Source of the DNA: Campylorhamphus procurvoides
Taxonomy: Eukaryota; Chordata; Aves; Passeriformes; Dendrocolaptidae
Length of the DNA stretch: 64,000 nt
Assembly (NCBI GenBank): GCA_013396655.1
Contig: WBMV01000852.1
Span: 868,001-932,000, forward strand
Reading direction: 5' to 3'
In this document: piece after piece, positions 48,738-62,100 of the stretch
How positions within the stretch are numbered: position 1 is the stretch's first letter
Layout of the letters: every line of letters begins with the position of its first letter
The notes under the pieces: model-generated
Seen by the model: only the letters and a program-made list of their open reading frames with translations
The model's database searches: none
Told to the model about the DNA's origin: nothing
Position numbers and translations under genes: made by a program

Positions 48738-51700
48738 ACAGCTCTACTTTTCAAGGTGAAGTGTTTTGGGACAAGTAAAAACACTGCTGACGTTTCTGTG
48801 GGAATTTCCTCATCTTCACATTGTCCTGACTGTAACAAAATCCGGGTCAAGAAGCAGTGAGTCCACAGAGGTAGGGCTGGGTGCAGTATTGACCACAAGA
48901 AGGTCTTTGCAGACAGACAGGGGCTGGGAAAAACCAATTGTCAGGGATCTCTCCATGTTCAAATTTGGAGTAACCAAAGCATGGCATTCTCAGGACCTAT
49001 CATAACAGCTTAGACAGGAAAGTTTTATGCTAGTATAATCCATTTGTTTACAAAGATCATAGCTTAGAAGACAGTATAATTCTCTTAAAATTCTTGACAA
49101 TTTATTCCTGTGAGCAGTCTGCAGTCACGGTAATTTATCATATTTTTCTCCCAACCTGATATTAATAAAATCTGAAAAAATACTGAATATATGAATAGAT
49201 GAATATATCTTCTGGGATAAAGGACTTCAGTGGCAATCAGAAATAGGAAGAAGATAAATACCCAATGAGACAAAGTGAATCAAAACAAAAAGTGCTTGAG
49301 AGAATGAGATCACATTGTGGTAGTAAGAGCTGATGAAGGCAAATACAGCAAGGCTTAACAAGGAAGAAGGGGGATTAGGACAGAGTAGGTGCACACATTT
49401 TTCTATTAAATCAGCACTGCAATAGTAGCTGAAACTCTTCAAAAAATAATCCTCTAGATTCCTTGACAGGGCATTTTGGACACTACTGGTGTATGGTTAA
49501 CCCCACCCTAACAATTTGGCTGAACACTCTCACCATCCCGCATCTGATACAAACAGTGCAATTTCTGACTTGCTCAGGGAGAATGTGGAAAATTTAATTC
49601 AATATATACAGGGTGTCCTCAGAATCAAGAGAGCACCTTGCTCTGGGATTGCAGCTATTGCAAATGTCTGGTGGCACTTCCTATCCAGTGCTTTGTGCTG
49701 AATCCAGCCACAGAGACTGACACTGACGACAGTCCATTCTTTGTGCATTACACAGTTGTGCTGTAACACATCCTAGAAAGTTTTGTTTTTCAAAATTTTC
49801 TGTCACTCACCCTATTTCCATCAATAATCCCTGTGACACAACATGTTCTCTTCCTCAAGAGATTTAAGCCGCAGGATGGCCCTTATGCAGGTTTTGACTG
49901 TTGTAATTGTAGCAGAGATCAACAAAATTGGATGCTGTTCTGTCATCCTTGACTGGGCTCCTGGTGCTAATCAGGAGTTGAAAATTACACATTCAGAATG
50001 GATTTAGAGACATATAGTATGTGACAATTCAGCAAGCAGTAAAGAGCATTGTTTTGAATTCTTAAAGGTTAGTGGTGCAAGCTGCAGTGACTAAAGCTTT
50101 TTGAGCCCTGAAAGAAAACCAATTAGGTATGGGAAACAAACACATTCCAGTAATGTAATCTGTATTTTCATACATTTAAGGCCAGGAGAAGAGATTAGTT
50201 CATCTACAGTAGGTTTTTGTTTCAGATACTTATATTCCATCCAATTACCTCTGATATTGAGCCCCCCATTACTTGTGTTCAGCCAAAAAATAACTTTCAG
50301 AAAGTATATAGAGTGTATCTGAAAGTCTCCAGAGATGACGTCTACCATTTCCTACTGCAATGTAGCCTGCCCCCAAGTTTAATTACCATCTCTGTGAAAC
50401 AGAGAAAAAGCAACAGTGTGTGCTTCATTTCTAATTTGAAATTGCCTTGCTCTAGCTCCCAGCTACTAGTTCTTGCTATATGTTTCTTTGGTAGATTAAA
50501 GAACCCTGTACTATTTCATGTTTTCTTCACAGAGGTGTTTATACAGGCTTAACTTTTTCTTATTTATAAGCTCAACAGAAATCTCCCAGTGGAATGCATT
50601 TTCGCTGTGCTCCAAAACCTTCTTGCACCTCTACTTTCTATATATCCTTATTTTTTTTTTCATTTTTTTTTCAGTGTGGCACAGATAACAGGAACATTCC
50701 AAATATTCTACTATTCATCTGTAACAGAGACTTTAATATAACCATATTACTTTAACTTCTGTTTTTATCCATAACCTTAAAGGAATTTTTACCATAATGA
50801 AAACTGAGCAAATTTTGCCATTAAAATCACGAGGGAAAAGAGATGAGGCATTAAATGCAAGCAAAGGTTCTGAAAGAAGTAAAAATAATAGGTCAGATTT
50901 AGAGCCCAAGAGGCCAACCTGCAGAGAGAGCTGTATAAGCAACCCACATATTACAATTTGTTCCCACAGTACTGGAAAAACCCATTTCCTTCTTACATAA
51001 AAACCATACATAGATTTCCAACAAATCATATCTTGGAAAGATCTAGAAGGAGAGAAGGACAAAGACAACTGTGTTTAACTTACTGTGGCAACAATGGAGC
51101 TTTGGTTTTGCATTTGCTATTCTGGTAATGATGGTACCTTTCTGATATCCCAAGAGCTGAAGGGATGATCAAACAAATACACTGTTCCCCAACAGCTCAA
51201 TACAGGCTTTGAAGGAGGTCACAGGACTGACAAACAAGTATAATTTACTAAAGCTGTTTAGAAACAGGAACACTTTGGCTTTTCCTCCTGCCAGTCACCA
51301 TAAAGGGTTATACAAAACTACTGGGAGGGAAGGTAGGGAATTCATAGAAGTGGAACAAATTTTCAAGCTTATGAAATCACAGTTTAATTTTAATGGAATA
51401 CAGTCAATTAAATAAACATCATATAAACACAACAAACAATGCAGGTTACAAATCTTGTTAGCTATGAATATGCGTACACATTTGTTGAGGTGACCTTGGT
51501 TGGTATGGCACAAACTGGGCACCAGATGGACAGCAGCCTGGGGGAATTAGTTTTTTCTGCCAAAGTACCCATATTCAAGTTAATTTTCATACTTACACTC
51601 TTGTTCTCTGTCTTATGAATTTATACTAGCATAAGTTCTCTGTTATTCTTCATAATCACATTTCTCCTTGAGCATCCTTATGCTTATTGGTTTGTTATAT

Positions 51701-54373
51701 CACTATCTGTGCAATGATCTGTGTTTCTACAATTTTCATGGATTTATTATTCTTACAAGAATCAGTTTTAGTTCTGCAACTGTCATGCTTCAATTCTGTT
51801 AGAAATCTTAAATATCTATATATATTTCTTACGGATTATGAGTCACAGTCTACAATTTTAATTCTGAGCTTATAAAAAATGAAGTGAAGTGTGACAGGCA
51901 AACGTGACACTTATAAAATATTTTTAAAACATCCTTAGTCTACTTTTATAACCTATAACTGCACTTGTAACTAAGCACAGCTGCCAGTCAAAAACTTAAA
52001 TGCTTGGTTTTATTCCTCACATGGCCAACAACATCATTGTTTAAGTGAAAGTAAACCAGTATCTTCTCAATTCTGACTCAGATTAAACAAAAAGAAAATT
52101 AGGGATCACTTCAGGTTTTATTCAGAATGCATTCAAAGTTCAAACAACATCACAACACAGCCAGTCTGCTGTAAGGTGCTCTGTTTGGCGAAAACAATTT
52201 TCTGCACATCCAAATGCACAGGTCTACATGAGTGCAGCCCAGTATATTTCATATAACAGGGTAAACCTGACAGTAAAGAAATGAAGGTTTTAGAACTAGC
52301 ATAGATATGGTATGAAATATAATTTCCATTTAAGATAATAAAATCATGTTCACAAAAGAAACTTACTGAAAAAAGATGGCTGAAAAGGCAACAGAAGCTG
52401 TAGCCATGACAAGCAATGTGCAAATTTAGCTTGTTCAGGTGTACAGTCAGAGAAAATCATCACCATGCCAACCCTGGGGCAAATGCATCGCTCTTCCCAG
52501 GGTACTTTGGAAACCTGTTTCCATAAAGAAACTGTGACTCACATTTTCATTGGAATTTTTATGCCTTTGCTTTACAAAAACACTGATTTCAGGGATTGTT
52601 CATACAACAGTCTGAGCTTTTTGAAATCAATCTTTCCTTATTAAATCAAATAACAGCTTTCCTCAGCGGGCATATTTAATTTTACCAAATCCCACATCAG
52701 TTGAAGCTTATTTCTGTTCACATACAAAGCCTAACAAAGAAAAATTTCTTATTTTGTGTTCTGATTTGTGTATTGAGACCATGACTCTTTTTGGACAAAA
52801 GAAGCAGAAAGAAAAGTGAGGTACATCAGCCAGTCCCCTTTCCCCCCCCTCTTTTTTTTTTCTTAATTCATTAAATTGACCCCAAAACTTCCTAAGCACT
52901 GTATCAGACAGTAAAGTCTGAAATAACCAGTATTAAGTACTGAGAAAAAAAATGTATTAAAAATTCACCAATATAAAGCATCTACAAGCTCCTATGCTTT
53001 TGTTGTTTGCACATTTACAGAGACTGTTTGAGTGCAGAGATGAGCTTCTGCGCTTGCGCAGGGAAGAGCTCTCCTGTATGCACTTTGTGTTTCAGGGGAA
53101 TAAAATCCACATTCACATAGTAGTGGACCTAATGAGGCTGAGCAACCTGCACACAGCAGTTGGAGAGCCATGACTGAACTATAAAACTGGAGAAACCACT
53201 GAAAATTAATGTTTTTCTTTAGGCAATAGCTGAGGCAAATATAACCTTGTAGCATCATACATCCTGGGTAGCATAGGAGCAAAAGGAATCACCTCCTACT
53301 GCCTCACAGTGCAATGGTTCCCCATCTCTTCCTGCTTTCCCTGCCTTCTGCATCACTGCACTGCCCCGAGCTAAGGCTGATCATGCATGAGCTTCCCCCC
53401 AGGAGACCCCCGGTTTCAAACTGATGCAGATAGTCTTTGCTCAGCTCATGGCAAAAAAAGAGAAGTCTATGGGGTGCAATAGATCCCACAACTATACAAA
53501 GCAAAAATTAGATGGTTTAAATTTGCCTTTCAAACTGTGCGTGTTGGATCAGACTGCAGTATTAGTTATCATTTGGTTTTGATAAGAAAGCAGTTGGAAG
53601 GGAGTTAATGTTGACTGATTTTTTTCAGTAACTTCTCATTTCACAGTTTCTGAGCATGAAATCAAGCCATTCCACAAAATAAAAGATCTCATGATAAACC
53701 CCATTTAAAACAGCCTTCTGTCTTATACAAGCAACTGTTGAAATTAATTAAAATATAGTACCCAACTTTTGACAGAACAAGTTTGTGGCCTCTCAGATTT
53801 TGGTTCTATCATGCATGAGTAGATTCCAGAGACCTGCTCTGCTGCTTGGATGCAGCAGTCAGTCCCCAGTACCTACGTGAGGTCTAAAGCACCAGGCTTG
53901 ATGCTTTTATAATGGGATTTAACATGAAAGGAAAGCTCTCCGGTACCTTTGGTTGCTATGAAACCATTGACATATTCTGTTGGAAAGTAATTTGTCCTTA
54001 GTATAGTACTAAATTAGAAAGCAAATAAATTGTATGTGTGCAGTACTGAGGACACTAATTACTTTTGAATGGAAGATAACACTACTTGAGCAGACCACTT
54101 TATTCTGGTCATGACCAGAAAAACTTGGTGTTGTATCTCGTATATTCTAACAGCAATACTGACCCCGAGACAGGCACTCGGGCAGGAACTCCACATGCAG
54201 TAGATCCACTGACCATCCACCAACCTTGTATCCATGTTATTTTACATCAAATGAGAATCTGGCCCGGAAAGGTTATCGAGCACCACCGCGTAAATTATGC
54301 AGTAGAGGAACAAAGATTTCAATAAATTTCCAAGCACCCAGCTAGGTGAGATTGTGAGGTTTCTCAAAATTAT
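48738..54373. other. Unique AT-rich sequence, no gene seen
   Basis: T-rich runs occur at about 50650-50671 and 52850-52861. Open frames reach 111 codons (50217-50552, + and 50733-51068, -) with no motif. No repeat family or RNA gene is recognised. Confidence 0.55.
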
Positions 54374-54475
54374 AATCAGAGGAAATGGTTAAGGCTGGAA
54401 AAGGCCTTTAAGATCACTGAGGCCAACCATTAGCCAGACACTGCTGGGTCAAACACTAAACCTTGTCCCCACAAG
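54374..54475 (-). mobile_element. CR1 LINE, short 3'-end fragment
   Basis: The + strand reads AATCAGAGGAAATGGTTAAG, GCTGGAAAAGGCCTTTAAGA, TCACTGAGGCCAACCATTAG, CCAGACACTGCTGGGTC and ACTAAACCTTGTCCCC. This is the complement of a CR1 3' end of the 'GGTCTTTTCCAACC' type, only about 100 bp long, on the minus strand with its 3' end at 54374. Confidence 0.85.
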
Positions 54476-55675
54476 GAAAAGAGAAACCTGGCAGGTAAAT
54501 AAGGGCAGGAAGCTGAGCAGAATCTTTGGTTCAGACAGGCCTGTTTCTGGAGATGAGTTGAGGAAGCTGCCCTCCAAGTTCACCCTAAAGTCAACACCAT
54601 CAGCACAAAAATGGCTTTCAAAACGAATCTCGAGACTCTGCAATGAATACAGTAAGTCCCCTAAAAAAAAGTGTTTATTTGCACGTTCCTTTATAATAAA
54701 TTACTTCCATTATCAAATCAGCAGTTCGGGTCACAGACCTGAGTGTAAGAATGATCAGTTCCCCAAATTAGTTATTGGCTGCTTAGGTCTCAGTGCAAAA
54801 ATCAAGAAGTAGACGTAATCAGGATAAACAATAAGATACCAAGATTTCCTGTGAGTAACAGGGTAGCAACATGTGTTTGGACATTAAGAACTTTGCAGGT
54901 GAATATTATTGGGTCATAAATATAACAGGATAGCATGATTTTGAAAGTTTTCTTGGGTTTATATGAATAATAATATAGTACATTCTTTTGTATTTCTTTC
55001 CTTTGTGCATTGAATTTGGTGTGTATACCTCCACATGAATAATGCAATATAGCAAAATTGATGGCACAGTTCTTTTGTTAAAGCAGTTATGAAATGAGAA
55101 AACAAAATCTACAAGGAAAATTTATGAAAAAAACCAACATTTCTCTAAGAATAAAAAGATGAAGTTGCCTGACCATTTACATTTGTCTCCTGTGTCATGA
55201 ATATTAGATCATATTCTTTTTATTAATCCATTGATAGTTCCATAAGGCAACTCATTTTTGATAAACTCTGTCAGGGCTGCTGTAAACACAAAAAAGATTT
55301 ATGAATTAATTTTCATACGTAAATGACAAAATCCTCTGATACATTTGAAATATCTGCCTCGCAGTTAAAATAGAGATGTATGTGCATGCATACATATGTA
55401 TTAATTTAACATTCAGCTCAGTCTGTTCTTTTAGAACATAGCTTAATGTCAACTGCCTTTTTCTGTGGGAAAGAACAGAAAACTACAAAGATAATTGACA
55501 TTGAGGGCTTACTAAAAACGTAAGAAATGGACAATCTGTGATCTGGGAAGTGTGCTGGACTAAAGGTATAGGGGGTTTCATTTCAAAAGCATTTTTGTTT
55601 TCAAGTATAAATGGGTTGTGCATAAGCCAGTGTGCTTTAAAAACACAGATATCTACAGCTCATTACTATTATTAC
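54476..55675. other. Unique AT-rich sequence, no gene seen
   Basis: Nothing recognisable; short open frames only. Confidence 0.55.
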
Positions 55676-56131
55676 TTTCGCTTTCGCTTTCGCTTTCGCT
55701 TTCGCTTTCGCTTTTGATTTCGCTTTTGCTTTTGCTTTCGATTTTGAGTTCGCTTTCGATTTTAATTTCGATTTCGATTTTGCTTTCCCGTTCGCTTTCG
55801 ATTTTGATTTCGCTTTCGATTTTGATTTCGCTTTTGCTTTCGATTTTGATTTCGCTTTCGATTTTGCTTTTGCTTTCGATTTTGATTTCGCTTTCGATTT
55901 TGCTTTTGCTTTCGATTTTGATTTCGATTTCGCTTTCGATTTTGATCTCGCTTTCTATTTCGATTTTGATTTCGCTTTTGCTTTCGATTTTGAGTTCGCT
56001 TTAGCTTTCTATTTTGATTTCGATTTTGCTTTCTATTTTGATTTTGATTTCGCTTTTGCTTTCGATTTTGATTTCGCTTTCGCTTTCGATTTTGATTTCG
56101 CTTTCGATTTTGATTTCGATTTTGATTTTGA
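55676..56131. repeat. CpG-dense hexamer array, 76 units of TTTYGM
   Basis: Exactly 76 six-base units in one register with no insertion or deletion (456 bp). Sixty-six match TTTYGM: 17 TTTCGC, 20 TTTCGA, 11 TTTTGC and 18 TTTTGA. The ten others each differ from the pattern by one or two bases (for example GTTCGC three times, TTTCTA three times). The left end is six identical TTTCGC units; the right end is rich in TTTTGA. TTTCGA is followed by TTTTGA in 13 of 20 cases and then usually by TTTCGC, giving an 18-bp higher-order unit. About 42 CpGs lie in otherwise CpG-poor DNA. Because the period is six, long frames are open on both strands. On the minus strand the array would encode alternating R/Q and N/K. 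No protein family is implied. Confidence 0.97.
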
Positions 56132-59100
56132 ACTTCATAATCCTTTGTGTGCTTCATCCTCATTGTCTGGGACCTGAATAACTTCCAAATGCACAGGAAG
56201 CAATTTAATCACCCTTTCTGGCTTGTAGCATGTCCTCATATTCTCTACACAAGGTCACCCCTTGAGCTGAGCAGTGTTCTGTTCTGACAGTGCTTTCATT
56301 TAGATTTGACATACCTATAACCTGTTGCTTAGTGTAGAGTGGTCACATGGAAGACCAGGATAATAACGGGATTTGTAACTCTTAAAGGATCTTGTTCCAT
56401 TGTCTGAAACTGCTTCACAATGCTCCTGCTTAGCAACATTCAGTCATGTACTGGAAAGTCTGGTAATACCCAAACGTGGTGTAAACCAGCTTGACCTGCA
56501 CTAAAACTGGTTTACATTTATTGATGTAATAGCTCTGTATTCTTTTAAATAATAGCATAACACCCCTGTTACATTCTACTGAAGATCAGAAATACTCTTG
56601 TACATGAAGATAAATTAATAGATATGCTTAATGAAAAAGAAAATCAGCATAAAATCATTGAGGTAAACTTTTTCCCATTCAAATAAAAAGTGTAAATTTA
56701 CCATTTAAAACATATTTCTTTCTATATGAACTTGATATTTTATATCAACATGGCTGTATTCTGAAGCCAGACTAGAAATCTATCAATAAAGGCATTTGTC
56801 ATGAGTTTACAAAATACACACCCCAAGCTTATTTGGATTACATGAATCCTTCTAGAAATGTGGCGTGTGTAGGCATTCATATTGACAAGCCATGCCTCGG
56901 AGCATTAAAAATAAATAACCAAGGGAAAAGATAAGTTCAGAGAAGAATTTTGTACATCCAAGTTAATGCAACATGTCAGGGAGCTGATCTGTCTTCCACT
57001 GCCCCATAGAGTGAACCATACATTATTTCTTAGTCCTAAAAGCACAGACAAGTATATAATTATGACATGTCATTAAAGTCTCAGAGAGACTTTGCCAATT
57101 GTATCACATTATTTCACTCTGAAATACATCACCTTACATTTCTTTAGTCGTAGAGTATGTTTACTGCCATTATAGATCTCCTGTTTATTTACCTCATGAT
57201 TCATTTACGTATGTTACTACTCTCATATCAGTACAACTTATATTCATAATTTTACTACAAAATTGTTCAAGCCCATTGTACCAGACCATTCATGTAAAAC
57301 CCTGCACTTGCAGCTGGTTTCAGAAACAAAATAATAACTCTTAATTCAAACCAAAACACTCCATAATGTATGGTACATGCTAACCAAATTGCTAGGCCAA
57401 GATGGTGAGGCTTGAGTAGTCCTAACTTCTTCATAAAGAAAGCCAAGAATACATGCAATAAGTAATAAAATACACATTGATACATCAGTTCCCTTCTGTT
57501 ATCAGAAAAAAATGGTATGGATTTATATGGAAAAAGCTGGGAATAAATAGGAAGCTTATAAGCAGTTCAAATAATTTGAATAAATCTTAGTTCTTTATGT
57601 TCAAAATATTGAAATATTAATTTCTGTTAGCAGCTGACCAAGAAATCAGACACACATTTTGTTGGTATGAATTAAACTATTTGGGCTATCTACTGGTTTA
57701 GTCAACCTTAGAACGTGGCCCACCATCAACTTCAGCAGGGCTCCAACAATGTATTTCCCAGGTGATTGTATTCAGCACATGTGATATTTTTAGGCCATTA
57801 TATTACGTGCAAGCAACGTCTAAGAGATGGAAGAGGTAAACGTAAAGGCTCTACTAAGAGCTGAGTAAGGTGGCCATTCACCACATCTATCTTAGGAAAG
57901 TAGTTTCATTCTGTTTCACTACAATGTTTAAGAAATATACAAAAAAGCACACTTCTGCATTATAAAACATATCTGTCCTCTGCTCATAACAGTATTTCTT
58001 TTGATGCTGAAGGAGCTCTTAAAAGGAGCACAGAGATAGAAGGGGCTGGGAGAGCTAGAACACTTCTATTAACCTATTAACTCACAGCCCCCAGGGGCTT
58101 GTTCATCATGGTGCCTATCAAAGTGTCAGTCTTTTCTATTACCTTTTCCTTCAGAGGATGTGTGTCTATCATTGTCATGCTCTTCTAGCAGGATTATCCA
58201 TCATTTTGGGTGAAGCCAAATCATTCATTTTCATGGCTGCCTCTGTTAGTGAGTCGGGATAGAAAAAAACCTGTTTTATTCAACAAAAGATAAATGATGG
58301 AATTGCCCTCTTAATCATTTTCTTTTATTACTTAATCCAAAAGGTTGGGAGGAGGCTTTGCAGTTTATTATACCAGCAGTCACAGGCACCATTATATTTC
58401 AGGATGTAGCAATATGTCCTGTTTTCAGCAGCTTATAAACCTAGCCATAAACATTAACTCCAGGCAAGTGTTTGTCATACTGCTCTTGATTCAGAGCACT
58501 GGTTGACTCCTCTGGTTAATCCTGTGATATCCCTTCCAGGGTTTTTTTGTGAGTTAGGCTGAGATAACTGGAAATCACAATGGGCTGTTGCGATGAACTG
58601 CAGCCTTGTCCTCAAGGAGCTGTGTGCTGCTGGACCAAGGATTTCCTGCTGGGCATTTCACAAATGCCAGTTTTGCCTAAATGTTAAGCTCAGAGTACCT
58701 TGATCTAGGGGTGAGCACTAAGTTTACATATTCTCTTCCCCATCTCTACCTTGTCTGTCTATTATTACTCTTAAAAGTTTTAGAAACTGAATAACTTTGA
58801 TGTCACCTCTGCCAGTTTAGATTCAGTAATAGCTGGCTGCACATTCGGAATCTATTAGCCATAGGGAGGCAAGCAGGTTAAAACAGATTAAAACTAGTCA
58901 TGAGTGAAATATATAAAGTGGTGGGATAATTGCAGTTGCTGTAATTATGGGGAAAAGAAAGTATTATAGTGAGGAAAAAATATCAGAGAAGTGTGCCACA
59001 GTAAGGATAAACTTGTGCTAAAATTCATTGTGTGAATGCCTTGCAGCAGCATAGTCTGCTACTGGTGAAATTCCTTCTTCTAATCTGGACTGACAGATAG

Positions 59101-62100
59101 ACTAAGGATTTAAATAGGAATCATTCTTTTGCCTTCACTAGGATTTGGATTGGGGCATTGGGAAGAGAAAGAGATACTGGATAAGTCTACATGGTGTTTG
59201 ATGTAAACTCTCATCATACCCCCAGCCAGCTGGGCATAAGTCGGCTCCAGAGCAGAGCCACAGTTAGGATGGCACCGAGCCTGAGCTAATAAGGCCTGTG
59301 GAAAGGCAGTGTATATTATCTTGAGCTCAGAACTGCTCTGCTGCAGCCATAAGGCTCCTGGCCAGCTTGGCACTTGAACCAAATAAACATCACATCTGCC
59401 TGGCAAAGTGCTCCAACATCTGCCTCAAAAATCGCACATAAATATACCCATTGCTCAGTTACAGTCATGGAATATCCCTTACAATCTAAAATGTGACTGC
59501 ACTGCAAAAGCCCCTAAATATTGGTACAGAACTACAGCTCAAGAAATAATTACACGGCTAATTCTTGATAGTCTGGAGATGATGTCTTATTACTCTGCAA
59601 TGTCAATTGCTCAAGCACTACTAAAGACACTTCAGAAACATTGAGTGGCTTCTCCTAATCACACTCCCAAGAGCAGCATTTGTCAGCGATGTCCATAAGT
59701 GGTTTCAGGATAATTGTGCTAACCTAATAAAACCATATGTCAAACTCCACAGAACACTTGAAAACCAACCAGTGCTTTTAAAATGCAAAATTAGGATTTT
59801 TGGATTGAAACTTGTACATTTTACCTTTTCAAATTCCCTTCCCTGCCCAAAAATGTGCATATTCAATTTGACAAATGGTCATTCTACAGCATTATTAAAG
59901 TATCTATAATGATTCTTATTTTGAAGGTGCTGCCTATACAAGCTGTGATCTCAGAGTCCTGTTCCCTCCACCTTCTTCTCAGGGGATGGTAAAGAGATTC
60001 CTTTTTCCACAGATATCTCCTGGTACCTGAAGGGATCCATCCTATGCTTTTGAATGTGATAAACACCATAGATATGTACAATATATTTTCCATAAGGAAG
60101 ACCACCACACACTCCCTTTCCTAATAATTATTTATTTTTCTTTATAGATTGTGGGAACATTTGGAATGCTTCCTTTGAGCTTTCAAAATTCCTTGTTTTC
60201 CTTACTTTTGTCTCAGTAATAGATCTCAGTGCATAAATCTCAGTAATTACTTACCTAGTAAAAGGTGCACCAAAATGATTATCCAGTTTTATTATTACAA
60301 TCAAGGACAATACACCTCCATTGAATCATCAGGTGAACCATAACTTTGACAAGCAGCAGAAAGTAAAGATTCACTTAAGTTCCCCAAAAACATTGCCAAT
60401 CCTGCCTAAAAAAGCATAATTCACAATTCCACCTTTGGGATTAAAATCTCAAGAGTTCTACAACAAGGCACTAGAATCAGGCCTGATCTTAGTTAATATA
60501 GTAACACCATTCATAAGAGTAGTAATTTTCACTCACTGATATGCAAAGAAACCAAAACAGTGTGGGATAAATGCTGGGTGATGTGTGAGTATCTGTACCC
60601 ATCCTGGCCCACGTACAGTCAGTTCCAGTGTCTGTGCACATGATTTTCCCACAGTTCTGGTTCTGCACACTCAGAGGCAGCTCAGATCCACCCACCTTAC
60701 ACAAATCATGTGCAACAAAAGCCATTTTGCTCTCGACTTTTAGCCTCACACAGAGAAAGAGATACACCAGGTCTGCTAGGAAAGTCATTATCTTGCAAGT
60801 GAAGGATTAGACATTGGGCTGCAGCTGGGATAAATGTTAGAAAATTCTCCCCAAACATTTTCATAAATTCTGTTCAGTTCTCTTTAAAATTGGGAGGAGA
60901 AAAGATTCTCAAGAAGAGTTACCTTAAGTCAGGGTTATGTATTAGGCTTCACAAGTCTACCTTGCAGGGCACCTTGAGAAAATCAACTGCTCATGAAGCA
61001 GGAATTCCCATCTGCAGCCGCAGCAAAACAGGAAAGTGTTACACTTGGATTTACCAGACACACGTCCCACACATACAAAGATCACAGCTGGTACAGTTCC
61101 AATCTAATATAGGTGTTCTGGGCATTTGCTGCTACAGAGTAACAAAACTCATATTAAAATAGACAAAAAAGCTGACGAGGAAAGTATGAAACTTGAGCAA
61201 ACTCAGCAGTGACAATACAAATGGATGTGGACTTGCATTTTCTGGATTAATTCAGTGTTTCCTATAACCCAAGGGGGAAAAAAAAGATGCAATTCATGAA
61301 TAGCTTCAAAAGGCACCATTTCTATAAAGAAAACTCATGGGTTTTTAACTACGGTTCATAAAAATAAAGAACTATATTCATTCACTCATCTTTTGAAAAC
61401 TGGTTAGATTGAGAGCAGGGATGGATATGGCCAGAAGGATCTAATTTAAATAATATTTAAAAGGAAACAAGATTTATTTTCTGTAAGTACTAGAGATGCC
61501 TTTCCCTCTGTGATGCCCCTTATTCTAAGTGCCAATTAAGTCAAGTTCATGAACAACAGACAGCTGAACTAGCAAACTTTTCTTTAATTGTAAATACAAA
61601 GTCAGTGACTCACTGCCAGAAATTTAATTACAATTAGAGGCACTGAACATCAGTGGAACATAATTTCTCTTTCCTCTTTTAAACAGATATAATAGAGGAA
61701 GCAGAACCTGTATTTTACAAATATGTCTAAAATTGAATTTGCCCCTTAGACCTCATCTAAATACAGGGAGACTTGATCCCCTCTCTCAGCCATACCTCAA
61801 AAGGTTTAGACTAACAAGTGGAAATCAGATTAAACACTGATTTCTGAGCCATAAGCCTAATTCTTTTACACCCTGCCTTAGGGTGTAATGTCCTCATGGA
61901 CAGGTCTCTGGGAGGAGAAGGGAATGTTTTCTCCTGCCTTCAATTTTTCAGCCAAGAAGCAGCAATCAGGATCCAGCATCAGCACATGTAAATGAGGGGG
62001 ACAACTATTGAACAGGCTGTAAAGAGTTTATAAAAGTTCAATCAGAACAATTCAATGCCTGATCTGGCACGCAGGATGTGGTATCCACACACACTTATCG

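Noticed and set aside
48738..48770. Acceptor site after the poly-T run (TTTTACAG)
   Set aside because: The T run next to an assembly gap makes any AG look like an acceptor; no donor-delimited exon follows.
55676..56131. CRISPR or telomeric array
   Set aside because: Units are contiguous hexamers without spacers, and the unit is not TTAGGG-like.
55762..56163. 133-codon minus-strand open frame and its + strand counterpart as protein genes
   Set aside because: Both are direct consequences of a six-base repeat lacking in-register stops; the composition is a dipeptide repeat and the starts lie outside any promoter or splice context.
61660..61740. Exon after CTCTTTTAAACAG
   Set aside because: Stops appear soon in all frames and there is no good donor.
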